This document shows positions 27,601 to 34,630 of a stretch of DNA of 48,223 nucleotides, in pieces. The DNA is taken from NCBI RefSeq assembly GCF_000264375.1, contig NZ_AJXW01000062.1, positions 1-48,223 of the forward strand, read 5' to 3'. The DNA comes from Rhodanobacter thiooxydans LCS2 (lineage in GTDB: Bacteria > Pseudomonadota > Gammaproteobacteria > Xanthomonadales > Rhodanobacteraceae). The translations under genes and the position numbers were made by a program. Every line of letters starts with the position of its first letter. Within the stretch, counting starts at the first letter, position 1. The notes below the pieces were generated by a model. That model saw only the letters and a program-made list of their open reading frames with translations. It searched no databases and was not told the origin of the DNA.

Positions 27601-28180
27601 CGCTGCGGTTCTGTGAGAACTGGGTACTGCCGATCACCGGTGCGCTGTTGCCATCGGCCTCGATGCCAACCGTGTTGCGCAGGAAACTCGACCCGCTGAT
27701 CGTCGGTGACGCGGCGTCAAGCAGGCGCAGGCCCGTACTGGCGTCGGTCACCTGCAGGTACTGCAGCGAGGGGCTCACGCCGCGCAGCGTCAACGCCGCA
27801 CCGGCTTCGCCGCTGCCGCCGTAGCGGATCAACAGGTCGTTGACGGTCGGCACGCCAAACGCGGCGGCCGACTTCTCGATACGCAGGCCGCGCCAGTCGC
27901 CGATCGCGGCAACCTGTGCAGTTGGGTTGGACTGGCCGCCGAGCGTATCGTCCTTCTGGCTGGTGAATGCGATGCCCTTGCCGCTCACCAGCTTGTCGCG
28001 GACGACAAGCTGCGCGTCCGCTCCGAACTTCACGACGACACCGTCGGCCAGGGTGAGATCCGCGGCGGCCAGAACGGACGGCGTGCACGCCAGCACGCCC
28101 ACGCAAATCGAGCGCGCCGCCAGACGCCACAGCGACCCGCGGCGCATGAGCACATCAGCATGTTGTTTGAAGTGACTCAT
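21677..28180 (-). CDS. Giant exported beta-helix/Ig-like/FN3 protein upstream of the Rhs toxin
   Basis: The product has 2167 aa. Signal peptide is at about 12-40 (LAARSICVGVLACTPSVLAAA); an in-frame ATG at 28147 would start it directly. Next comes a right-handed beta-helix-like module (LADGVVVKFGADAQLVV ... GNWWGHASGPKDPVGNPQGQGD). Several Ig-like units follow (PPTVELTNPAAGSLIREPITIEASASD; GVVLADGATFTRSTSLSFTATD), then FN3 units (PTNLAAALVNGKIHLSWTASSDPNAFAYEIYR; PGAPQNLELTLGSQGVIATW). Further on is a carboxypeptidase-regulatory-like unit (ARIFVQNEAVVSQTYELTTDAFGEAFF). The end is a Cys-containing (CYTYSKRYPVTCNYTCANG), Gly/Ser-rich tail. It has no enzymatic motif. Gene overlap with Rhs suggests equal production; it may display or carry the toxin. 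Confidence 0.85.
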   Translation of the reverse strand: MSHFKQHADVLMRRGSLWRLAARSICVGVLACTPSVLAAADLTLADGVVVKFGADAQLVVRDKLVSGKGIAFTSQKDDTLGGQSNPTAQVAAIGDWRGLRIEKSAAAFGVPTVNDLLIRYGGSGEAGAALTLRGVSPSLQYLQVTDASTGLRLLDAASPTISGSSFLRNTVGIEADGNSAPVIGSTQFSQNRSEAVLNKTPATLIQATGNWWGHASGPKDPVGNPQGQGDAVSAGVKYAGFLTAVPLLNPTVRLAAPAPFFEQSSVALELSCVNATEYRLAENGGFSGVAFQPLPNGRAAVDYTLSNGDGRKTVTAQFRDPTGTVVTATLDGGVLVDTQPPTVELTNPAAGSLIREPITIEASASDVSGIKQVQFFQGSELLVTRTAAPYSFAWNTDAVADGNYLIKAVATDQAGRVGEHGVTVTVSHAAPVPDTEGPQLAGITVDGVVLADGATFTRSTSLSFTATDRSAISRIELLLDGVVVATASGNASYTVALDLDAVANGAHTLALHALDSLGNATTASFAVTVAHAVPDAPVINAPIGGSTTRNASVAVSGHAQPGSQVQVLLNGQPVGTTVTAGVDGRFSASFNLSPGSNQIQATATDQYGSSALSAPVQVTLDTTVPAAPTNLAAALVNGKIHLSWTASSDPNAFAYEIYRAGSEFSTISEAQKLVRLPRATTAHDDVPASDGGYFYRVISLNAADVPSLPSSSASASIDRTGPYAVRIEYQPQGTYDAATATYGQGAVAIKLTVSEPLLGTPYLSVVPEGGLPMPVDLIKRDDTHYEGSLNLASGAGSGVANVLFSARDVTGNRGVDVREGATLKIDTVGPALIAIALDPAAPIKVDASRDVTAIFTYDEAIPADKTPALQYHLSGAARTPVTLAGIERIDATHWRAKFQLPADAGLPNAEQLGFASIAADALGNLSSQIKTTNAFQVYQGELPALNVPVGLMATALPGGKVQLAWQAVDGASAYQLFRQAPGETQRTPLSRSTAATATDQTPVDGLYAYSVASVRSSNGQETQSDESAVAEVRSSRNAPGAPQNLELTLGSQGVIATWQPPVGTAPASYRLYRAATATITSVDGLAPIRQGIKTPQAVDATPSQSEHAYVVTAVDAAGNESAISNSVYLNFSLLPVKTLQVEQIGSGLPVLQWTPNGEGAVGYDVYVGEGDARVKLTATPITANQLVDTGFTGGERHYTVEAVDANDVRMARSVTLPNASAQIVTGLPLKRNVMNRLGMQVSNFSATSLLDTRVVVSIGTRTFKSELFTLEPNATRIAPVVIGGYPDLPSPAAVTVAIESVPHEGERVRLGWQRQVDVVDSALVVSLDAESFVRGGSGKVRLSVENTSDVEVELLTARNNGRDASNELRLKLLDNDGNLLGTTPYQQATGAGVVTLATGQTIARIAPGQRYLSDAFVMPVPATSPDQVRLRLEVDQLHYATGQDDAVSIPGMGSERTVTLSNTPYYGEVSSASPVISSGTEDVVILGRALDRDSGAPVPNAPLKIAINQEGFERVANVTTDVDGAFRYIFKPTVTDAGEYQVGAIHPDMTDRPNQARFTINRVNVGPSTFKLSVPRNYAYKIDYRATTGTGSQATNLRVVYAPEYQPSGMLLPGIKVEPGAPINIAPKQNLSLPVSVSGDNTAAPSGRLVLAVFSDGSGSTPLTLLSVDYTLTEAKPALYATPNYVQAGLSQGQSTIEKVLIENKGFVAMNDVTAGLLDKDGNAAPAWISLASDPNLGTIGIGDKRSIDLNIAPGAQVAEGIYEFRLRIAGSNLPAEDVNVFVSVTQSGQGNVLFKAADIYTATRDKNGNLIPGLAGARIFVQNEAVVSQTYELTTDAFGEAFFQNLPAGSYKFKASAQNHQDSTGRFSVKPGLIVNQPIFLEYTLISVEWSVREITIEDRYEITLNATFETDVPAPVVVLQPTSINLPKMAAGEVFQGELTLTNYGLIRADNVMAHPPEADGYYKFEFLVQPPTTLEAKQRVRLPYRVIALRSYGGAEAATPSPDPVGAVALQADGGSTRLLIPSADADAARTMSPSTATLTSGATALAAPGTASESSGVSGTAGCYTYSKRYPVTCNYTCANGAESNNCGSSANWFYVESSACPAGTNPTGGSGGSGSAGGGSGWGGSGGPGTSTLPGLPLCTKGSGDCFEPKNKQSGGGNEGGQ

Positions 28181-28233
28181 CGTGACCGCGCGTCCCTACT
28201 GCGTGATATCCCCAACCGCCCGGAGTCGCTGGC

Positions 28234-29775
28234 TCAGCCCCTGAAGCCGACCGCGCTCAAGGCTTCGTACGGCATCTCGAACGCCTTGCCGGAATCGGTG
28301 ATCAGCCTTGCGCGCGCACCACCCTGCAGCGCCACGGTGACTTCGACCTTCTCGACACGCCCGTTCTGCGCCAGGCGCGAGAGCTTCTCGATGAGTTTGC
28401 GATCCTCTATCGAGGCCACGATCACCGTGTAGGTGGTGGTTGCCTGCAAGGTGCTGGGCCCCTGCGGCAGGACGATCGACACCGCGGCGGTGCCGGCCGC
28501 GGTGCTGCCGGTGATCGCCGGGCTGATCGCCTCGCTGGTCGTGCCATAGGCAGGCACCACACGCAATTGCACGGTGTTGCCGACCGGCACGTTGGTCGTC
28601 TCGAACGTGATCGAAACCGGGTCGGTGGTCGTCGCCGGCAAGGTGACGTCATTGCTGCCGGTCGGCACTGCCGGTACCGCGTGGCCCGCAACCGAGGCGA
28701 TGCGCAAGGTCGGCGCACCGGCAATGAACACCGGGCCGACATCGCCACGGACGTAGGTGGGGCTGTTGGTGCCGGCGTAGCTGATCGCATCGCCTTCGAT
28801 GCGGATGCGGCCGATGGAGCCGCCGTACTGGTTGTAGCTACCGTCGGAACCGCAATACTGGCGACGGTTGCCACCCGAATTGATGCAACCACCCACCGCG
28901 TACAGCGTACCGTTACCGGTGACATTGGATGCCAACAGGCGGATTGCACCACCCGAGCCACCGGCGCCTCGCCCGCCAGCACCGGTACCAGCCAGACCAC
29001 CACCATCACCACCGATGGCGGTGACGCTGCCGGTGATCTTCAATGTGCCCGATGAGGCAATCAGAATCGCACCGCCACCACCGCCACCACCTGAGCCGGG
29101 GAAATTGGTGCCGCCAAGCCCGCCACCGCCGCCTGATCCCCCCACTAGTGGTTGCAAGAGCGAAGAGCCATATGGAAGCGCATGAATCACGGAAGCGTTG
29201 CAATAGGCCTTTGCATAATTTGCATATGCATCTGCGCCGTATGCTCCGCCGGCGCCGATATAGTGGTAGTAACCGGTGGCAGTACAGCCGTCACCACCTT
29301 CCACACCACCGATACCACCACCAGGGCCAAGCCCAGCACCTCCGCGAATGATTGCAGGACGCTTCGCCGCATCATCGCGACCACCTCGACCACCCGCAAA
29401 ACCACCCGGACCACCCAATCCCGGCACACCATCGTCACCCTGCATGCCATCACCGTCGGTACCGGTTGCCGCGGCATCCTGGCCATTGACATCGATCGTG
29501 CCCGCAATCGTCACGTCGCCGCTGGCCAGCAGATACACCGGCGTGTTCGCGGCGTTGGGCTTGAACTTGACGGTGACACCGGCCGGGATGTTGACCGTGG
29601 TGTAGTTGAGGATGCCCGAGGCGGGCAATACGATCTCGGTGTTGACGGTCGGATTCAATGCGCCATCGGCGCCGGTACTGCCGCTGTCGACGGCCCAGGC
29701 CGGCGTGCAGGCCAGTGCCGCAACGAGAGCTGCCACCAGCGATATGCGCGAGGGCAGGCGGGAAAGCTGTTTCAT
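28234..29775 (-). CDS. Exported glycine-rich beta-helix-like surface protein
   Basis: The product has 513 aa. Signal peptide: MKQLSRLPSRISLVAALVAALACTPAWA. It is followed by a beta-helix-like strand set (VNIPAGVTVKFKPN, ASGDVTIAGTIDVNGQ). A long Gly-rich region contains GGPGGFAGGRGG, GSGGGGGLGG and GSGGGGGGGAILI. The C-terminal 150 residues form beta domains (SNDVTLPATTTDPVSITFETTNVPVG) and a tail rich in charged residues (VIVASIEDRKLIEKLSRLAQNG). The ATG at 29775 has AAGGAG seven bases upstream and opens the signal peptide; an alternative in-frame start at 29859 would hide it. It probably forms part of an extracellular assembly with its neighbours. No named family was recognised. Confidence 0.82.
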   Translation of the reverse strand: MKQLSRLPSRISLVAALVAALACTPAWAVDSGSTGADGALNPTVNTEIVLPASGILNYTTVNIPAGVTVKFKPNAANTPVYLLASGDVTIAGTIDVNGQDAAATGTDGDGMQGDDGVPGLGGPGGFAGGRGGRDDAAKRPAIIRGGAGLGPGGGIGGVEGGDGCTATGYYHYIGAGGAYGADAYANYAKAYCNASVIHALPYGSSLLQPLVGGSGGGGGLGGTNFPGSGGGGGGGAILIASSGTLKITGSVTAIGGDGGGLAGTGAGGRGAGGSGGAIRLLASNVTGNGTLYAVGGCINSGGNRRQYCGSDGSYNQYGGSIGRIRIEGDAISYAGTNSPTYVRGDVGPVFIAGAPTLRIASVAGHAVPAVPTGSNDVTLPATTTDPVSITFETTNVPVGNTVQLRVVPAYGTTSEAISPAITGSTAAGTAAVSIVLPQGPSTLQATTTYTVIVASIEDRKLIEKLSRLAQNGRVEKVEVTVALQGGARARLITDSGKAFEMPYEALSAVGFRG

Positions 29776-29962
29776 GGCAAAACTCCTTGAACGAATGGAC
29801 GGCGGCATCGTGTGGTGGTCGTCAACGGGCGAGAGAGGTCTTTCGGAAATCCGCTTCATGGAAAAACTCCGGCGGTCCGCGGTGGCCCAGTGGGGCGCAT
29901 GGGTACGAAGGCCGTCAGGCGACTGACCTGTCTCGATGGCATCGGCGATCGCTGCATGCAGA

Positions 29963-32900
29963 TCATTGGCGCGGCACCACGGTCAGCGTGTTGACGGCAC
30001 TGGATGTGGCCGAAGTGGCGCCGCCAGGCACCAGCAACTGCAGTACCCGCGTACCGGGCGTTGCCGCAGCATCCAGTTTCACGGTGACGGTCAGCAGTTC
30101 GCCCAGCGAGTCCTGCGACCACTGCGGCTTGCCGACCAGTTGCGCACCATCCCCTGGCAGCAACACGGCGCCGGTCACGCTGGACAGGTCGTGGCCGCGA
30201 ATGGCAAGCGTCGTGGTGTCACCCGCCGTCAACACGATCGGCGTCACCGAATCCATGCTCGGTACGCGGCCGATGCCGAACGCCGAGGAGTCGACGCGGG
30301 CCCAGGCTACTTCGCCGGTGGCGCTCCGCAGGTGCAGCTGGCGCGCGCCGAGTGCGGCGTCCTGCGCCACACTGATCGGCACGCTTAGCTCGGTACCCTG
30401 CAGATTGACCGACGGTGCATCGAACAGCACGCCGGTGGACGGCGACGCCGTCACCGAGGTCACGTCGCCCAAGGCGATGCCGTGGACCGTCAGCGTGCCC
30501 GTCGCCCCCTGCAGCCAGCCATCGGTCGTCATGTCGTTTGCCAGCGCGCCGACCAGCACACGCACCGGCGTGGCCATGGCCTGCGTATCGGCGCTGATCG
30601 GTGCCGGCACTTCCTCGGGAATCAGCACGCCCACGAGCGGTGCCGTCAGGATGCCGTCGTAGCTGGCCGGCCCTGGACCGGCACCCACCAGCACGCCGAC
30701 CGTGCCGGAAACGATGGCCGGATAGGTGTTGCCCAAGGCGCTCGCCAGCGTCACCGTATTGCCTGGTACGCCCTCGTTGCTGGAATCGCCCGCTGCCGTG
30801 GTGACGATCAGGGTGCGAGGCCCGGGAGCCGCCGCCGCGTCGACCAGCACGGCGACACCCAGCGAACGACCGTCGCCGGAAGCCACGAACGGGCGATTGA
30901 CCGTGATGCCGTCGGCGGGCACGAAGCGCACGTCGCTCACGTTGTCCAGGTAGCGTCCACGCAGAACCAGGTTCTGCGCCGTACCGCCCAAGGTCAGCAC
31001 CAGCGGCGTGGCGGATTCGATCACCGGCAACGGCGCCGAGACCAGGAATGCACCATCCATCACATTGGCGAATGCCAGCGGTCCGTTCGCCGTATCCAGC
31101 ACCAGCCGGCGCAACCCGATTGCGGCGGCGGAATCCACCTGCAGGCTGAAGCTGAGCTCGGTGCCGTCGGCATTGACTACCGGCGTGCCGACAACCAGAC
31201 CTTCGGCGGGCACCATCGCCGTCGAGGTGACGCCTTGCAGACCCTGGCCACGTACCGTGACGCTGATGGTGGAGCCGATGATGCCGACATGCGGCACCAC
31301 ACCGGTCACCGTCGCGCCCACCACCACGCCGATCTGCGAGGTGAGTATCGGTGCGATCACTTGCGGGTCCGGTACCGGAGTCGCCCGGCCGACGACCACG
31401 CCGACCACCGGGCTGGTCGAGCTGTATGCCACCGGCTCGGTACCGACCACGGTCATGGTGTTCTCGCCGGCAGCCATTGCACTGCTGCTCCCTGCCGCCG
31501 TAGTGACGCGGACCACCTTGGCACCCAGCGGTACGGCCGCACCCACGCGCAGATTGGCGATCAGTTCGGTTCCGTCAGCAGTGATGCGTGGCTGTGCATC
31601 GACCTCGATGCCTTCGCCCGGAGCCAGTTCGAGATGCGCGTGCTGCAGGTTGCGACCGCGCACGGTCAGCGTGACAGCGGAATCGCGCGTGACCTGCAGC
31701 GGCGAAATCGAATCGATCCGTGGCAGACCGGCGGCCAGCAACACCGTTGCCTTGGCCGCATCGGCGAAGGTCAGCAGCGCACCGTTGTTGTCACGTACGA
31801 CCACGCGTCGCGCGCCCGGCGCGGCATCGCCGGTCGCCGTGACCGGGACGCTGAGCATCTTGCCGTCGGTCGACACCACGACCACGCCGACGCTCACACC
31901 GTCGGCAGGAACGATGGCCACTTGCGATCCCTGCGGGATGCCTGCGCCACGGATCTCGAACGCCTGCGTCGAGCCGACCGTCCATGCAGCAGGCGCCAGG
32001 TCGTCCAGCACCGCGCCCACACCAACGCCGACCACGCCCTGCACGACGACCTCAGCCTCGGTGCCGAGGGACCCACCTTCCACCATCACGCCAACCGGCA
32101 ATGCATAGCTGGTATTGAGTCCACGGAAATCCGGGGTGATGAACATCGGCACCGAGCTGTCGCCCAAGGTCGCCGAGTGCGCCTGCAGCGTCACCGAACC
32201 TTGCGCCAGCGGCGTGACGGTGACGCGTGCACTGGTCTGTCCCGCGACGATCGTCAACGATGCCGGGCTCACGCTGGCCTTGGTTGCATCGGACACCGAG
32301 AACTCGATCGTGTGATCGCGAAAGTCAGCCTTGGACAACCGCAAGGTGATGTCGTGCGGTTTGCCATCGGGTGGCATCGCGATCGGCGTGGGTTCGAAAC
32401 TCACCACCGGTGGCACCGGCATCTGTACCGTCAAGGTCGTCGGGTTCGACAGCACGTACCCGCCGTTGTTGACGGCATCCGGCGTACGCACCTGCAACGG
32501 CAACGAGGCGGCGACAGTCTGGTTCGGCAGGCTCGCGTGCAGTTCGGTGTCGCTGACGAACTCGCCTGGTATCGCCGCCGAATTCACCAGCACTTCGGAT
32601 TGCACGGTGAAGTTGCGGCCGGTGACGACGATGCCGGTTGCTCCGGTACCCGCCAGCACTGTACTGGGGACGATCGCGGTGATCGCAGGCATCGGCTGGG
32701 TGACGCTGAACATGCCGGGCAACACCAGCTCGCCAGCGTCGAGCTGCAGACGCAGCGTCGTCGGTCCAAGCTTCGCGTCCGCAGCAGCCTTGACCTGGAA
32801 ATTCTGGCGGGTCGACGAGCCGCCGCTGAACGGCGTCACCGCCAATCCGTTGCTGTCGAAGGAAGCCGCGGCCAAACCGTCCAGGAGCACGCCTTCCACC

Positions 32901-33631
32901 GCAACGGTTGCCGTCTGACCTTGCTCGATGGCGGCCGGCGTGATTGTCGTAACGCCAGGCGAGCGGCCGACCGACACCGTGCCCGTCTCGACCACGTAGG
33001 GAATTCCGCGCAAGCCCCAGTTGACGCTGGCGACAATGTCGCCTGCAGGAACGGCTATGCCGTTCAGTCCATTGCCGCTGGCCTGGTTGCCCACGCCTGC
33101 CGGCGAGGCGGCCAGATCAATGCTGATCGCCGCACCGCGGTTGTTGCGGATGTCGAGATAGTTGAAGACCGGCGCCGAGCCCCTCGCGACAAGACCGCTG
33201 CCGTATTCAAACCGCACATGTTCAAGTTGCGTGTCGACAGAACCTGGACTGAACGTCCATGCCCGATAGTCACCCGGGGCAGCAACCAACCCGTTGCGCG
33301 ACTTGTCCGAACGCACCAGCACTGGCAATGCCGCCGTACCCCGCGCCTGCACACTGCCGGACTGCACGGTCAGGCTGGCGTCTGCCCCCATGTAAATCTC
33401 GGTGCCGGCATCGATGGCCAGCACGGCGCCATCCTGGATAAGTACATCTCCGGACAGCAGGTAAGGGCCACCGGCGGCCGTCCAGTGCATGTTGACCTTG
33501 ATTGCGCCGGATACGGCCGTCTGCGCGGCAGCATCCACGGCGCAAAGCGCCAGCAGAGCGGCAGCGACTAGGCAGCGGAGCAATCGGATCAGCCGTGCTG
33601 GCTGCCGCTGCCCGTAAGGCGCAGAGAGCAT
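29963..33631 (-). CDS. Large exported TIG/IPT-repeat protein, first gene of the cluster
   Basis: The product has 1222 aa. Signal peptide at about 14-36 (LIRLLRCLVAAALLALCAVDAAAQ). Residues about 40-200 form a beta-helix-like module similar to those of the next two genes (GDVLIQDGAVLAIDAGTEIYMG; SAPVFNYLDIRNNRGAAISI). The rest is a run of IPT/TIG-like beta-sandwich units of roughly 90 aa. Each has a core like PVIESATPLVLTLGG, then LVLRGRYLDNVS and VRFVPADGITV, ending AAPGPRTLIVTTAAG. Short Val/Gly-rich linkers (SPVVGVVVG, QIGVVVG, GTVGVLVG) recur between units. IPT/TIG repeats are common in surface adhesins. It is the promoter-proximal gene of the toxin group, with about 450 bp of non-coding DNA upstream. 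Confidence 0.85.
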   Translation of the reverse strand: MLSAPYGQRQPARLIRLLRCLVAAALLALCAVDAAAQTAVSGAIKVNMHWTAAGGPYLLSGDVLIQDGAVLAIDAGTEIYMGADASLTVQSGSVQARGTAALPVLVRSDKSRNGLVAAPGDYRAWTFSPGSVDTQLEHVRFEYGSGLVARGSAPVFNYLDIRNNRGAAISIDLAASPAGVGNQASGNGLNGIAVPAGDIVASVNWGLRGIPYVVETGTVSVGRSPGVTTITPAAIEQGQTATVAVEGVLLDGLAAASFDSNGLAVTPFSGGSSTRQNFQVKAAADAKLGPTTLRLQLDAGELVLPGMFSVTQPMPAITAIVPSTVLAGTGATGIVVTGRNFTVQSEVLVNSAAIPGEFVSDTELHASLPNQTVAASLPLQVRTPDAVNNGGYVLSNPTTLTVQMPVPPVVSFEPTPIAMPPDGKPHDITLRLSKADFRDHTIEFSVSDATKASVSPASLTIVAGQTSARVTVTPLAQGSVTLQAHSATLGDSSVPMFITPDFRGLNTSYALPVGVMVEGGSLGTEAEVVVQGVVGVGVGAVLDDLAPAAWTVGSTQAFEIRGAGIPQGSQVAIVPADGVSVGVVVVSTDGKMLSVPVTATGDAAPGARRVVVRDNNGALLTFADAAKATVLLAAGLPRIDSISPLQVTRDSAVTLTVRGRNLQHAHLELAPGEGIEVDAQPRITADGTELIANLRVGAAVPLGAKVVRVTTAAGSSSAMAAGENTMTVVGTEPVAYSSTSPVVGVVVGRATPVPDPQVIAPILTSQIGVVVGATVTGVVPHVGIIGSTISVTVRGQGLQGVTSTAMVPAEGLVVGTPVVNADGTELSFSLQVDSAAAIGLRRLVLDTANGPLAFANVMDGAFLVSAPLPVIESATPLVLTLGGTAQNLVLRGRYLDNVSDVRFVPADGITVNRPFVASGDGRSLGVAVLVDAAAAPGPRTLIVTTAAGDSSNEGVPGNTVTLASALGNTYPAIVSGTVGVLVGAGPGPASYDGILTAPLVGVLIPEEVPAPISADTQAMATPVRVLVGALANDMTTDGWLQGATGTLTVHGIALGDVTSVTASPSTGVLFDAPSVNLQGTELSVPISVAQDAALGARQLHLRSATGEVAWARVDSSAFGIGRVPSMDSVTPIVLTAGDTTTLAIRGHDLSSVTGAVLLPGDGAQLVGKPQWSQDSLGELLTVTVKLDAAATPGTRVLQLLVPGGATSATSSAVNTLTVVPRQ

Positions 33632-33732
33632 ACGATTTTCCGGAGTGGTCGAAGGACACGGACACGCAGCGGGATGCCGCCAGTCAGTGACGACGTGGCG
33701 TAAATCCGTGGTTCAAAAGAGCTGGGTGTCTC

Positions 33733-33761
33733 GCGTCAGCGGTCAGTCATGTACCTGACGC
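33733..33761. other. Inverted repeat in the leader of the TIG/Rhs cluster
   Basis: Arms GCGTCAG (33733-33739) and CTGACGC (33755-33761) can form a stem with a 15-base loop, about 100 bases upstream of the TIG gene start and within its probable 5' untranslated region. Apart from this and the site at 34024-34039, the gap 33632-34088 shows no gene I can support. Its left part is GC-rich and its right part AT-richer. Confidence 0.4.
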
Positions 33762-34023
33762 GGCGTAACGGATCGTCCGGGACCTGGCCTCTCGCACAGC
33801 GGAGAGGCGCCACTGGCGCTGGCTGGGAAAAACGAACGCGCAGGCTCGTGCCTTGAGCGACAGGCGCTTTGCAATGATCAATCATGATTTCCCCTAAAAT
33901 CCATTTACTGGCGTATGACCTCAAGACCTTCGTCCGAGGCATAGCGGGGCTGATCGTAATTTGCTGCGGTGAAGAAACGCAATACCTTGGCCGGCCGCCG
34001 AGAGCATTGCCAGCCACAAAATA

Positions 34024-34039
34024 TGTCGACTGCGTCACA
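34024..34039. promoter_or_regulatory. Candidate CRP/Clp-type operator
   Basis: TGTCG-N6-TCACA matches the CRP/Clp palindrome TGTGA-N6-TCACA at eight of ten positions, inside an AT-rich stretch. Clp regulates secretion and surface genes in Xanthomonas. The site lies about 400 bp upstream of the TIG gene and about 50 bp downstream of the lipoprotein stop, so it could serve the minus-strand toxin cluster. This is a motif match only. Confidence 0.3.
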
Positions 34040-34088
34040 AAAATTTATTTGGATACTTTCACGACGGCACTCGCGAAGTTGATCCGGG

Positions 34089-34487
34089 TCAACCGCTCTT
34101 GATCGGGAATGTCTGTGCATCGCCCTTCGAGGCCGGAACCGGGTGGCGCCCGGCAGCGGGCGGTACCGCTGTGGCGCCGCACTGGTACGCGCCCCACGGC
34201 TGCGAGCCGTCGGCCGGTTCGGCCAGCGGCTTGATCGTGTCGGCGTGCATCTTGGCGGCCTCGTTGCGGGCCAGCACTTCCAGTTCGTCGCGCACCTTGA
34301 TGTCGTTGCGGTCGACCGGGCCGACGCGGTCCATCACCGACACGGTGACCTTGCCCAGCTCGCGGCAGGAGGAGACATCGCCGCTCCAGGCCGTGCGCAC
34401 GTTCTTGGCGGCATCGTCGAGCGTGATGCCCCAGCTGCAGGCGCCGAGCAGGAGGACGGGGACGAGCAACAGCAGGGTCTTGCGCAT
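34089..34487 (-). CDS. DUF4156-type outer-membrane lipoprotein
   Basis: The product has 132 aa. MRKTLLLLVPVLLLGACSW is a lipoprotein signal with lipobox Cys17. The mature part, AAKNVRTAW, SCRELGKVTVSVMD, ELEVLARNEAAKMHADTI and GAYQCG, follows the DUF4156 pattern of a small protein with conserved Cys pairs (here Cys41 and Cys103) that may form a disulfide. Function is unknown in the family. The ATG has GGAGCC upstream at suitable spacing. It follows the M16 peptidase gene on the same strand with a 143-bp gap that contains two strong hairpins, so co-transcription is doubtful. Confidence 0.82.
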   Translation of the reverse strand: MRKTLLLLVPVLLLGACSWGITLDDAAKNVRTAWSGDVSSCRELGKVTVSVMDRVGPVDRNDIKVRDELEVLARNEAAKMHADTIKPLAEPADGSQPWGAYQCGATAVPPAAGRHPVPASKGDAQTFPIKSG

Positions 34488-34519
34488 GAGTGGCTCCGCG
34501 ACGGTGGCTTGGACATGAA

Positions 34520-34548
34520 GGAGGCCGGGCATGGCTGGCCCGGCCTCC
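34520..34548. terminator. Hairpin between the M16 peptidase and lipoprotein genes
   Basis: A perfect 11-bp inverted repeat (GGAGGCCGGGC / GCCCGGCCTCC) with a 7-base loop lies just upstream of the lipoprotein start. It may end M16 transcription or mask the lipoprotein leader. No T-run follows. Confidence 0.45.
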
Positions 34549-34594
34549 ATCCTAGCGCGGGGACGGTGGCGCGTCCCCCCCACCGATCCACAAC

Positions 34595-34624
34595 GCGCGG
34601 CGCCGGCGCATGCCGGCGCCGCGC
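34595..34624. terminator. Strong GC hairpin after the M16 peptidase stop
   Basis: A perfect 13-bp stem (GCGCGGCGCCGGC / GCCGGCGCCGCGC) with a GCAT loop begins six bases after the M16 stop codon on the minus strand. Position and stability suggest a terminator or mRNA 3'-end stabiliser; there is no T-tract. Confidence 0.6.
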
Positions 34625-34630
34625 ACGGGC

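Noticed and set aside
30482..33571. 1029-aa open frame antisense to the TIG protein
   Set aside because: Shadow of the repeat-rich gene; no ribosome site or known motif.
33780..33870. tRNA-like remnant suggested by a GTSLRVRFSQPAP-like translation
   Set aside because: Such peptides often arise from tRNA 3' halves, but the T-arm does not pair here and no acceptor stem or anticodon arm could be found.
33820..33870. Possible sigma-54 promoter for the TIG/Rhs cluster (GGCACG ... TGC on the minus strand)
   Set aside because: The GG to GC spacing is one base short and the -24 element lacks the leading T.
33884..34102. 72-aa plus-strand open frame in the gap before the lipoprotein gene
   Set aside because: No ribosome site, no recognisable features, and it runs into the lipoprotein gene; not supported as a gene.
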